From positions 1 through 20,497 of the forward strand of contig CAIWVR010000179.1 of the NCBI GenBank assembly GCA_903916165.1: DNA of 20,497 bases, given 5' to 3'. Source of the stretch: an uncultured Hyphomicrobiales bacterium (GTDB lineage Bacteria > Pseudomonadota > Alphaproteobacteria > Rhizobiales > Beijerinckiaceae). Below are positions 1 to 7,251 of this stretch, piece after piece (position 1 is the stretch's first letter; each line of letters opens with the position of its first letter). The notes under the pieces are model-generated. The model was given only the letters and a program-made list of their open reading frames with translations, was not told where the DNA came from and did not search any database. Position numbers and translations under genes: made by a program.

Positions 1-141
1 GCGCAGGAAATCGAAGCCAAGGCGCTGGATCTGGTCACCCCGATCATCGGCGCTGAACGCGGCGGAAGGCTGGTCGATATCGTCCGCGATCTGGAAAACC
101 TGCCGTCCATGCGCGACCTGCGCCCCTTGCTGATGGCATGA
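1..141 (+). CDS. MmgE/PrpD family protein, C-terminal fragment
   Basis: An open frame enters from the left edge and stops with TGA at 139-141, giving the last 46 residues of a protein. The end reads like the MmgE/PrpD (2-methylcitrate dehydratase-like) C-terminus: a helix of the type KALDLVTPIIGAERGGRLVD, then a short 'DLENLPSMRDL' segment and a final leucine-rich tail. Family members are cytoplasmic hydro-lyases or isomerases acting on tricarboxylates or related acids. The stop codon overlaps the ATG of the permease gene that follows, so the two are probably co-transcribed and translationally coupled. Only the tail is visible, so no catalytic residue can be checked and the family call is from pattern memory. 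Another all-helical C-terminus is possible. Confidence 0.5.
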   Translation, partial: AQEIEAKALDLVTPIIGAERGGRLVDIVRDLENLPSMRDLRPLLMA

Positions 142-875
142 GCCTGAGCGCAGTCATTGTCGTCGCCCTGGCGGCGATCTTTGCCTCCATCATCGGCGGC
201 GTTGCCGGCTATGGCACCGGATTGTTGATGCCCCTCGTGCTCGTCCCGATCCTGGGCGCGCAAGTGGTCGTGCCCATCCTTGGCGTCTCGGGGGTCTTCA
301 ACAATTTGTCGCGCATCGCGGCCTTTCGTCATGCGATTGCCTGGTCGCATGTGTGGCGCGTCACGCTCGTCGCCATGCCCTTCTGTTACATCGGAGCGAT
401 GGGATATTCCTTCCTGACGGGGCCGGGTGCCTCGATTCTGATCGGGGCGACGCTGGTCCTGCTGGTGCCCGCCCGGCGCCTGCTGAAATCTTTCCAGAAG
501 GACCTGTCACCCACGATGGTTCTGCTCGCCGGCGCGCTCTTCGGGCTGGTCACCGGTGGTGTCCCGGGCGGCGGCGTGATTCTGATCTCGCTCTTGATGG
601 CCGTGGGCGTCAAGGGTCCGGCGATCGTGGCGACGGACGCCGTCATCTCGCTGCTCGTCGGCTTTGTGAAAATCGGAACCTTCCAGATCTATGGGCAATT
701 GCCGGCGTCATCCTGGGCGATTGCGGCGCTGATCGGGCTGGCCAGTCTACCCGGGGCATTTCTCGCGAAATGGATTGCCGAAAATATCAGCCTGAAAGTG
801 CATCATGGCCTGATGGACGGGGCCGTCGTCCTCGGCGGCGTGGTCCTTGTCTTGCGCGGGCTTGGCCTGACATAG
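138..875 (+). CDS. TauE/SafE family anion permease
   Basis: This 245-residue, strongly hydrophobic protein has about seven to eight membrane segments, the usual size for the sulfite exporter TauE/SafE (PF01925) family in the inner membrane. Two family hallmarks are visible: a glycine-rich first segment (IIGGVAGYGTGLLMPLVLVP, about residues 18-37) and its internal repeat after the middle (LFGLVTGGVPGGGVILISLL, about 133-152). Family members move sulfite, sulfoacetate, taurine-derived or other organic anions. The ATG lies inside the stop of the upstream MmgE/PrpD-like gene (ATGA overlap), suggesting a role in uptake or efflux of a substrate or product of that enzyme. The family is clear; the transported anion cannot be read from sequence. 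Confidence 0.88.
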   Translation: MSLSAVIVVALAAIFASIIGGVAGYGTGLLMPLVLVPILGAQVVVPILGVSGVFNNLSRIAAFRHAIAWSHVWRVTLVAMPFCYIGAMGYSFLTGPGASILIGATLVLLVPARRLLKSFQKDLSPTMVLLAGALFGLVTGGVPGGGVILISLLMAVGVKGPAIVATDAVISLLVGFVKIGTFQIYGQLPASSWAIAALIGLASLPGAFLAKWIAENISLKVHHGLMDGAVVLGGVVLVLRGLGLT

Positions 876-921
876 GCCAGACGGGCGGTGCAGGAGTTCA
901 GATCAGACCCTGCCTCTCAAC

Positions 922-937
922 GCCCGGCGGGCTTTTT
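922..937 (+). terminator. short GC hairpin with T-run after the permease gene
   Basis: A compact GCCC-loop-GGGC hairpin is followed directly by TTTTT, about 47 bases after the stop of the TauE/SafE gene. The stem is only four base pairs with a three-base loop, so it is a weak but correctly placed intrinsic terminator candidate. Confidence 0.4.
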
Positions 938-1029
938 GTATCCCGATCATTGCCGCATTCGGTGTTGCTTGTGGCGGCCCATCGTGTGCGGGCAATCCGG
1001 GGCGCTGTTTCGCCGGTCGAACATGGCTT

Positions 1030-1065
1030 GCGACATTGCGCGACACGCAAGCGACACGTGCGACG
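1030..1065 (+). promoter_or_regulatory. phased GCGACA direct repeats, candidate response-regulator site
   Basis: Four copies of GCGACA (the last is GCGACG) start at 1030, 1040, 1051 and 1060, which is 10, 11 and 9 bases apart. On the other strand they read TGTCGC. Same-face direct repeats of 10-11 bp are the typical architecture of sites bound by OmpR/PhoB-family regulators. The array ends about 80 bp before the peroxidase ATG, whose operon encodes such a regulator. The last repeat sits about 18 bp before a possible -10 element, GATACT (1084-1089). The repeat is seen directly; binding is inferred. Confidence 0.4.
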
Positions 1066-1143
1066 TAAAGCCTGCACCATCAAGATACTCCTGCGACGGA
1101 TCACCGCTCAAATGGCCAGACCATCAACGAGGGATGACCGCTC

Positions 1144-2874
1144 ATGAACAGGCGCAATTTTATCAAAGGCGTGGCGTTTTCAGCTTCCGTATCGGGCGCA
1201 GGAAAAACCCTGATGACGCATGCGAAGGCGGCGCAACTGGCAGAGGTCCCCTCCTATCATCGTCTGTTTCCAGATCTGCCGGCCGCTATATTCGAGAGGG
1301 CGGACCTGGAGCGGTTGGCATCTGGCGATGGCAAGGCCCTCAAAGGCATGACCGCCGAACCCGAATTGCTCAAGGACAAGGACGGGAAGCCACTCCGCTC
1401 AAGGCAGGGCAAGCTGCAAATGTCAGCCACTCCCGAAGACGAGATGGATGACGAGGAAAACTTCGGTATCCCGGCCGGTTACACTTATCTCGGTCAATTC
1501 GTCGATCACGATCTCACCTTCAAGGGCGATGACGATTTCGCGATTCTCGGTGCTTCCGGCATGAATGCAAGAACCCCCCGTTTTGATCTCGATTCACTTT
1601 ATGGCGCGGGACCGGGCTTGCAGCCCTATCTCTACGAGGGGAATGGGAGGCGCCTGCAGCGCGGACGCCGTTTGACCCACTCCGGCAAGCCCGGCCTTGC
1701 GCGCGACCATGTACGGATCGGCGATCGCGCGCTGATTGGCGACAAGCGCAATGACGAAAATGTTCTCGTCAGCCAGATGCACGGGATCTTTGCCGATTTC
1801 CACAATCGGGTCGCAAACGATCAGCCCCGCATGGATTTCGAGGCGCTGCGGCGCATAGTCGCCTGGCATTACCAATGGATGCTCTTGACTGATTTTCTGC
1901 CACGCCTCTGCGGGCCTGAACTGGTGGCGGGCCTGCTCCCGGGCTTTGGCGAGAACGGCATGGTCGGCTTGCCGCAACCGCAACTCAGGTTCACGCACAC
2001 TATGCCGGCTCAGGGGATTCCGCTCGAGTTCACCGATGCGGCCTATCGCTTTGGCCATTCGATGATCCGATCCGTCTACCGCCTGAACGAGCGCATGCGG
2101 GGCAGCGATGACGAGATCCGCGGCAACAGGTCGATGGCGGGACGTCGGGCGATTTTTGCGGCCGCCGAGAATGCGGGCCTCAACGGGTTTCGGAGCTTTC
2201 CCGCAGAATGGGCGATTGACTGGAACCTCTACTTTGAAACCCGCGTGGATTTGACGACAGCGCGCATCGCGGAGGGGCCGAGACGCGTTCAGGCCTCCTA
2301 CAAGATAGATACGTCCCTCACCAACCCGCTCAGTCATCTGCCAGAATTCTCGAGCCTTCAGGAAAATGGACGGTTGCGTCAGGACAGGGATGGCTTTCCA
2401 GCGCAAAAGCCGGGAGCAATGTCAAATCTGACCTTGCGCAAGCTGGTGCGTGGCCACGTCAGTGGCCTGCCCAGCGGCCAGGATATAGCCCTTGCGATGG
2501 GGTTGGAGCCGCTCGCAGACAAGGATTTGCGGGTCGGCAAGGCCAGTGTCGAGGGGTTGGATGAAAATCTCTCCATTGATTCCTATGGCGAGAGCTTTCG
2601 TGGCCGGGCACCGCTCTGGTTTTACGTCTTGTCTGAAGCCCAGCACGACTGGAGCCAGCGCGCCGCGGCCACCACGGGGACAGCTGAGGCCAGGAACGCC
2701 ACCCCGAGCCGTCTGGGCCCTGTCGGCGCGCGACTGGTTGCCGAGACTTTCATCGCATTGATGGCGCGCGATCCGTCATCTGTCCTGCATGCGCCCCCCA
2801 CGTGGCGTCCGGCATATCAAGACAAGGGTCGGTTTGGTATGGTGGAGCTCGTCGCAATCGCCGGGCACGGTTGA
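1144..2874 (+). CDS. Tat-exported animal-type heme peroxidase
   Basis: This 576-residue protein belongs to the animal heme peroxidase superfamily (PF03098, myeloperoxidase-like). It would oxidise substrates with hydrogen peroxide in the periplasm or outside the cell. The N-terminus is a twin-arginine signal (RRNFIK at residues 3-8, then a hydrophobic stretch), which fits export of a folded heme protein. The distal heme site is QFVDHD (118-123, His122). The helix with the conserved arginine is GDKRNDE (199-205, Arg202), followed by HGIFADFHN (213-221). The proximal site is YRFGHSMI (301-308, His305). All expected catalytic positions are present, so it looks active. A two-component system follows after 18 bases in the same direction. 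Phased direct repeats lie upstream. The physiological substrate (halide, pseudohalide or organic donor) is unknown. Confidence 0.9.
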   Translation: MNRRNFIKGVAFSASVSGAGKTLMTHAKAAQLAEVPSYHRLFPDLPAAIFERADLERLASGDGKALKGMTAEPELLKDKDGKPLRSRQGKLQMSATPEDEMDDEENFGIPAGYTYLGQFVDHDLTFKGDDDFAILGASGMNARTPRFDLDSLYGAGPGLQPYLYEGNGRRLQRGRRLTHSGKPGLARDHVRIGDRALIGDKRNDENVLVSQMHGIFADFHNRVANDQPRMDFEALRRIVAWHYQWMLLTDFLPRLCGPELVAGLLPGFGENGMVGLPQPQLRFTHTMPAQGIPLEFTDAAYRFGHSMIRSVYRLNERMRGSDDEIRGNRSMAGRRAIFAAAENAGLNGFRSFPAEWAIDWNLYFETRVDLTTARIAEGPRRVQASYKIDTSLTNPLSHLPEFSSLQENGRLRQDRDGFPAQKPGAMSNLTLRKLVRGHVSGLPSGQDIALAMGLEPLADKDLRVGKASVEGLDENLSIDSYGESFRGRAPLWFYVLSEAQHDWSQRAAATTGTAEARNATPSRLGPVGARLVAETFIALMARDPSSVLHAPPTWRPAYQDKGRFGMVELVAIAGHG

Positions 2875-2892
2875 GACAAGGGCGAAGGACAT

Positions 2893-3618
2893 ATGAGCGA
2901 ACACGCGCGCATCCTGATTGTCGACGACGAGGCTGATATTCGCGAGCCCCTGGCCGAATATCTGTCGCGTCAGAATTTCGCGGTCAGTGTCGCAGCCAAT
3001 GCGGTCGAGACGCGCACGGAGCTTGCCTGCAAGACCGTCGATCTCGTCATCCTCGACATTATGATGCCGGGTGAGGATGGATTGAGCTTGTGCCGGGACC
3101 TCCGGGCACGGTCGGATATTCCCATCATCCTTGTTTCGGCGCGAACCGAGGACATCGACCGCATCCTCGGCCTTGAAATGGGTGCGGATGATTATATCGC
3201 CAAGCCCTTTGTGCCGCGCGAATTGCTGGCCCGCATCCGCGCGGTCCTGCGGCGCACGGGGGCGCGCGCGCCGGCCGCGCGGAGCCACGCGCACAAGATC
3301 TACCGGTTTGATAGATGGATCTTGAAAGCCGACGAGCGTTCCCTTGTGGGGGAGGACGGTGTGACGGTACCCATGGGCGATGCCGAGTTTCGGCTTCTCC
3401 TGGCTTTCGTCATGCGCCCGCGTCAGGTCCTCTCGCGCAATCTTTTGCTGGACCTCGCGGATGCGCGCGAGGCCGAGCCGTTTGATCGCAGCATCGACAA
3501 CCGGATCGTGCGCCTGCGCAAGAAGATGGAGCACGACCCCACGGATCCGCGCCTGATCAGGACCGTGCGCAGCGGCGGCTATATGCTGGCGGCCGATGTC
3601 AGGCACATCGATCCATGA
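2893..3618 (+). CDS. OmpR-family DNA-binding response regulator
   Basis: This 241-residue protein is of standard OmpR/PhoB-family length. It has a receiver domain (about 1-120) and a winged-helix output domain (about 135-238). The acidic pocket Asp11/Asp12, phospho-acceptor Asp55 (in LVILDIMMPG), Ser82 and Lys104 (AKPF) are all in place. The recognition helix region RSIDNRIVRLRKKME (199-213) is close to that of OmpR itself (RSIDVQISRLRR-like), placing it nearer OmpR than KdpE or PhoB. It lies between the peroxidase and the sensor kinase, and its stop overlaps the kinase start (ATGA at 3615). The likely targets are its own operon and the phased repeats ahead of the peroxidase, which is inference. 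The start ATG follows an AAGGAC-type ribosome site. Confidence 0.93.
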   Translation: MSEHARILIVDDEADIREPLAEYLSRQNFAVSVAANAVETRTELACKTVDLVILDIMMPGEDGLSLCRDLRARSDIPIILVSARTEDIDRILGLEMGADDYIAKPFVPRELLARIRAVLRRTGARAPAARSHAHKIYRFDRWILKADERSLVGEDGVTVPMGDAEFRLLLAFVMRPRQVLSRNLLLDLADAREAEPFDRSIDNRIVRLRKKMEHDPTDPRLIRTVRSGGYMLAADVRHIDP

Positions 3619-5105
3619 CATCGCGCCTGCCCAAATGGATGGACTGGATCTGGCCGCATTCTCTCGCCCGCCAGATCGCCCTGGTGATCGCGCTGGCCTT
3701 GTTGGCCGCCCAGACGTTGAACGTCTTTCTTCTGATGGGCGAGCATCAAATTGAACAATTGAGCCGGAGCCGGGACATTGTCGAGACGACCTGCACCCGT
3801 GCGGCCAAGGTGATCTATCTGACCCCAATTGCCCAGCGCGTCGATGAAGCGCGCCGCCTATCGGCCAGTTGGCTGAGATTGACATTTTCGCAGGATGGCC
3901 TGCGCAGCTTGCCCTCTCTGAGAGACGATGCGCCTCTCGCCCAGCGCATCGATGGCGCGCTGCGCCGGGAACGCCTGGCTCCCTACAGGATCGAGGCGGG
4001 CAGCCGCCGCTCATCAGGCCGTCCGCGACAGGATATCAGGGATGAGCGCCCGCGCGATGCCAATCCGTTTTTTGATGGCCCACCACCCTGGCCATTCCGT
4101 GAGGCCCCTCCGCCGCCCGGAGACGAGCCCCGGTGGCTTGCAGACATGAACCCGAGGCCGGTCGGTTCGCTTGAGACCGTGGTTGGGATTCAACTGGAGC
4201 CGCGATCAGCCTGGCTCATCTGTCGTGTCCTGAGCCCCCCTCAGGATCCTTTCATCAGCCTGCGGCTTTTGTCGGCCACCCTGGCGCTTTACGTCTTTGT
4301 TCTGGGCGCGGCGATCATGGTCACGCGACGCCTTGGACGGCCACTTTCGGAGCTGGCCGTCGCTGCCTCGCAAATGGGTCGAGGACAGAAGGTCTCGCCC
4401 ATCGAACCCATGGGCCCGGTAGAGGTCGCTACCGCAGCTCAGGCCTTCAATGAGATGAACGCGCGCATCACAGGTCTGCTTGCAGAGAAGGACGCGATGC
4501 TCGGCGCGATCGGCCACGACCTGCGAACGCCACTCACCTCCTTGCGCATCCGGGCCGAAAATCTGCCGCAGTCGGGCGAAGTGGACCGGATGATCGCGAC
4601 GATCGATCATCTGTCCAAGATGCTCGACGGGATCTTGCAACTTGCCCAATTGGGGAATGAAGCAGAAGCGCCTGTTGTCACCGATGTCGGCCTGTTGATT
4701 GCGACTGTGGTTGAGGAATTTGAAGATCTCGGCGCAGACGTGACCTTCAAGGAACCCGGGCGTGTCCTGCACAATCTGCGGCCTCATCTGAGCATGCGCC
4801 TGTTGCGCAACCTGATCGAAAACGCCCTCAAATATGGCCAGCGCGCACGCGTCCATCTTCGGGCGGGACCTGACCGGCTGTTGATCCAGATCGATGATGA
4901 CGGCCCCGGCCTTGATCCATCCGTGCTTGAGCGAATCATGCAGCCCTTTGAGCGGCTGGAGACCTCACGCAATCGGCAGACAGGAGGCGCTGGACTCGGC
5001 TTGGCCATCGCACGCGGCATTGCCGAACTGCATGATTCGCAGATCACTTTCGCAAACAGAGCCGAAGGCGGACTGCGCGTCACGGTCAGTATGCCTGTGC
5101 CCTGA
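3615..5105 (+). CDS. EnvZ-like sensor histidine kinase
   Basis: This 496-residue inner-membrane kinase partners the preceding regulator. Membrane segments are at about residues 17-41 and 217-236, enclosing a periplasmic sensor region of about 175 residues. HAMP follows (about 237-290). The dimerisation/phospho-acceptor helix has GHDLRTPLTSLR with His301. The ATP-binding domain shows the N box (NLIENALKYG, 399-408), G1 box (DDDGPG, 427-432), F box (PFERLE, 444-449) and G2 box (GGAGLGLAIA, 457-466). All catalytic motifs are intact. The periplasmic part carries an unusual proline- and arginine-rich stretch (about 129-173) that is low in complexity and unlike a PAS or Cache sensor. The ATG overlaps the regulator's stop. 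The signal sensed is unknown; peroxide or an envelope stress would suit the peroxidase neighbour but is speculation. Confidence 0.93.
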   Translation: MTSRLPKWMDWIWPHSLARQIALVIALALLAAQTLNVFLLMGEHQIEQLSRSRDIVETTCTRAAKVIYLTPIAQRVDEARRLSASWLRLTFSQDGLRSLPSLRDDAPLAQRIDGALRRERLAPYRIEAGSRRSSGRPRQDIRDERPRDANPFFDGPPPWPFREAPPPPGDEPRWLADMNPRPVGSLETVVGIQLEPRSAWLICRVLSPPQDPFISLRLLSATLALYVFVLGAAIMVTRRLGRPLSELAVAASQMGRGQKVSPIEPMGPVEVATAAQAFNEMNARITGLLAEKDAMLGAIGHDLRTPLTSLRIRAENLPQSGEVDRMIATIDHLSKMLDGILQLAQLGNEAEAPVVTDVGLLIATVVEEFEDLGADVTFKEPGRVLHNLRPHLSMRLLRNLIENALKYGQRARVHLRAGPDRLLIQIDDDGPGLDPSVLERIMQPFERLETSRNRQTGGAGLGLAIARGIAELHDSQITFANRAEGGLRVTVSMPVP

Positions 5106-5193
5106 GGAGATGAACTTCTGTCGTCATGCGGGATACGTGCAAACTTCATCGGAATCCGCTCTAACTCGACATTTTGCCAAACTTGACGGGCTT

Positions 5194-5237
5194 GATCTTG
5201 GAAAATCGTCCTTGCTGTGCAAGGATTTCGGAAAATC
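5194..5237 (+). promoter_or_regulatory. duplicated 14-bp semi-palindrome flanking a hairpin, candidate operator
   Basis: GATCTTGGAAAATC (5194-5207) and GATTTCGGAAAATC (5224-5237) match at 12 of 14 positions and start exactly 30 bp apart, three helical turns. The second is a perfect 5-bp inverted repeat (GATTT-N4-AAATC); the first is imperfect. Between them CCTTGC-TGT-GCAAGG (5210-5224) can fold into a 6-bp hairpin. A TTGACG hexamer (5183-5188) precedes the first copy and could be a -35 element, but no good -10 is seen at the right distance. The element lies just ahead of the Bug gene, so it looks like an operator pair for an unidentified regulator. The hairpin could alternatively be a weak terminator for the kinase operon. 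Confidence 0.4.
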
Positions 5238-5244
5238 ATAATCC

Positions 5245-6234
5245 ATGCGGGGGAACATCGTGCTGATCATCAAGAGACAACTCGCCTGGCTGTCAGTTAT
5301 TTTTGCCTTGCAGACGCCTGCCCTCGCGCAGACTTGGCCCCAACGACCCATCCACCTGTTCGTTTCGCAAGGTGCCGGAGGAGGCCAGGATTCGATTTCC
5401 CGCTACATCACGGACAAGCTGACAGGCATCCTCGGCCAACCGATCATCATCGAAAACCGTCCGGGTGCGGGCGGCATTATCGGCACGCAAGCGGCGGCGC
5501 GCGCCACCCCGGATGGTTATAATTTTGCCGTGACCTCCTCGGCGACAATGGCCTCAAATCCGCATCTCGTGAAAAACCTGCCTTACGATCCACGCGCTGA
5601 CTTTATTCCCGTCGCGATGATCTCGAAGCCGGGCTTTCTGATCTCCGCCAATCCGGACGTCCCCATTCGGTCCCTGCCGGAGTTGATCGCCTATGAGAAA
5701 GCCTCCCCCGGCCGGCTCACGGTCGCGGTGGACGGGAACCGCAATGCTTCGGGCCTGACCGCAGGCTTCCTCAACAAGGCTGCCGGGATCAATATTCGCC
5801 TCGTACCCTATTCGACTCCCTCACAGGGGCTGCAGGATACGATCACGGGCAACGTCAACCTGTTCATCTCGCCACCCGGCGTGCACCTGTCACATATTGC
5901 CGCTGGCAAGCTGCGCCCCATTGCCGTGTCTGGCATGGCGCGCGAGAGCGCGCTGCCGGACGTTCCCTCGATCGGGGAAACACTCCCCGGGTTCCGCATC
6001 ATCGGCTGGCTGATGATCTCCGCGCCGAAGGGAACGCCACAAGAGCCAATTGCGCGCATGAATGCGGCCATGGACCGCGTCCTGAAAGATCCCGCTGTCA
6101 TCGCCTGGATGCAAAATTTTGGCTCGCCGTCGAGTGGTGCGGCCGGCTCGCAGGAGGAGCTGTCCGCCTTCGTGCGCGAGGAAATCGCCCTTTGGGGTAA
6201 GATGATCTCGGATGTCGGCCTGGAAGCCCAATAA
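5245..6234 (+). CDS. Bug/TctC-family periplasmic binding protein
   Basis: This protein of up to 329 residues is of the tripartite tricarboxylate transporter receptor family (Bug, PF03401). Members bind organic acids or other small ligands in the periplasm. A signal peptide ends near ALAQ (residues 26-29). The mature start WPQRPIHLFV, the loop GAGGGQDSISRY and the segment IIIENRPGAGGIIGTQAAA are classical Bug ligand-loop motifs, and the family's C-terminal pattern is complete. This is the canonical Bug subtype, unlike the three others in the window. Start choice is uncertain: GTG at 5260 has a GGGGGA ribosome site five bases upstream and gives a standard 24-residue leader, whereas ATG at 5245 has no obvious site. 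A D-2-hydroxyacid dehydrogenase follows 33 bases later, pointing to 2-hydroxy- or 2-oxoacids as possible ligands (inference). No TctA/TctB partner is present. Confidence 0.92.
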   Translation: MRGNIVLIIKRQLAWLSVIFALQTPALAQTWPQRPIHLFVSQGAGGGQDSISRYITDKLTGILGQPIIIENRPGAGGIIGTQAAARATPDGYNFAVTSSATMASNPHLVKNLPYDPRADFIPVAMISKPGFLISANPDVPIRSLPELIAYEKASPGRLTVAVDGNRNASGLTAGFLNKAAGINIRLVPYSTPSQGLQDTITGNVNLFISPPGVHLSHIAAGKLRPIAVSGMARESALPDVPSIGETLPGFRIIGWLMISAPKGTPQEPIARMNAAMDRVLKDPAVIAWMQNFGSPSSGAAGSQEELSAFVREEIALWGKMISDVGLEAQ

Positions 6235-6267
6235 GCAAGATCAGCAGAACAGGACGAAAAACGCCCG

Positions 6268-7233
6268 ATGACAGGTACACCCTCGATCCTCATTCTCCTG
6301 CCATGGGAGCCGACGATCCGCTTTGCTTTCGAGAAGCTGATTCTGGCGCGATTCCCGGACGTGCCGGTGCGGACCCTGAGCAGTCTTGCAGAAGCGGCCA
6401 TAGCCATCGAGGATGCCGACATCTTCATGACCTTTGGCGTCTGGGTGAAAGAGGACATTTTCGGTCGTGCCAGGAAATTGCGCTGGGTGCATGCGTTCGG
6501 CACGGGCGTCGATGGCATTATCGACCGTCCAGGCCTCGCCAGTGACGTCATCGTGACGTCGACGCGCGGTATTCATGGCGCGCCGCTGTCGGAAATGGCG
6601 ATCTTGCACATGCTTGCCCTCGCGCGCGATTATCCCCGTTCCATCCGGGCGCACGACACTCATCAATGGGATCGCTTTCGCGCGCGCGTGCTGCAGGGCA
6701 AGCGAGCCGGCATTCTTGGCGTCGGTCTCATTGCTGAAGCGCTGGCGCCGCGCCTGCATGCTCTGGGCATGCATGTGGTCGGCATTTCCCGGACGGCGCG
6801 CGACCTGCCGGGCTTTGACTCCTGGGCTCCGCGCGGCGACCTGAAGACGGCAGTGGCCGATATTGATTTCCTCGTCCTTCTCATTCCGCTTGACGAGACG
6901 ACGCATCACATCATCGATGCCGGGGTGATTGCGGCCATGAAACCCGGCAGCTATATTATCAATATTGCGCGGGGCGGCGTGATCGACGAGACAGCCCTGG
7001 CTGCAGCGCTCCACTCGGGCCATCTTGCCGGGGCGGCACTGGATACCGTGCAAAAGGAGCCGCTTCCCGCCACCGACCCACTCTGGCAGGCACCACACCT
7101 CATCATCACGCCGCATCTTGGGGGCTTTTACGACACCTATCCCGAGGATTGCATCGACCAGATCTATACGAATATCGACATGTATCTCGCTGGCCGCTTC
7201 GCAGACATGCTCAATCTGGAGGCGCGGCCCTGA
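6268..7233 (+). CDS. D-2-hydroxyacid dehydrogenase (NAD(P)-dependent)
   Basis: This 321-residue cytoplasmic enzyme of the D-isomer-specific 2-hydroxyacid dehydrogenase family would interconvert 2-oxoacids and D-2-hydroxyacids. The catalytic triad positions are present: Arg235 in NIARGGVIDE, Glu264 in DTVQKEPLP and His283 in IITPHLGG. The Rossmann turn reads GVGLIA (151-156), with alanine replacing the usual last glycine. The residues after strand 2 are Ser175-Arg176 (GISRTA), which tends to favour NADPH over NADH. The length is normal and the gene appears intact. It lies 33 bases after the Bug gene and is probably co-transcribed. It converges on the M24 gene with only 18 bases between. It could be called glyoxylate/hydroxypyruvate reductase-like, but the substrate is not determined. 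Confidence 0.9.
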   Translation: MTGTPSILILLPWEPTIRFAFEKLILARFPDVPVRTLSSLAEAAIAIEDADIFMTFGVWVKEDIFGRARKLRWVHAFGTGVDGIIDRPGLASDVIVTSTRGIHGAPLSEMAILHMLALARDYPRSIRAHDTHQWDRFRARVLQGKRAGILGVGLIAEALAPRLHALGMHVVGISRTARDLPGFDSWAPRGDLKTAVADIDFLVLLIPLDETTHHIIDAGVIAAMKPGSYIINIARGGVIDETALAAALHSGHLAGAALDTVQKEPLPATDPLWQAPHLIITPHLGGFYDTYPEDCIDQIYTNIDMYLAGRFADMLNLEARP

Positions 7234-7244
7234 CCGGTCGCGCC
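7221..7244. terminator. hairpin between convergent genes
   Basis: GGCGCGGCC (7221-7229) and GGTCGCGCC (7236-7244) pair over nine positions with one G-T wobble around a six-base loop. The hairpin overlaps the dehydrogenase stop codon and ends seven bases from the stop of the convergent M24 gene. There is no T-run on either side, so it is a possible two-way transcription barrier rather than a proven intrinsic terminator. Confidence 0.35.
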
Positions 7245-7251
7245 GCTTGCC

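Noticed and set aside
2776..4014. 412-codon open frame on the minus strand across the response regulator and kinase
   Set aside because: It lies antisense to two genes with every catalytic motif intact, and its translation is Arg/Ala/Gly-rich with no recognisable domain. High GC content produces such frames.
6241..7116. 291-codon minus-strand frame
   Set aside because: It is the antisense shadow of the D-2-hydroxyacid dehydrogenase, whose catalytic residues are all in the plus-strand frame.
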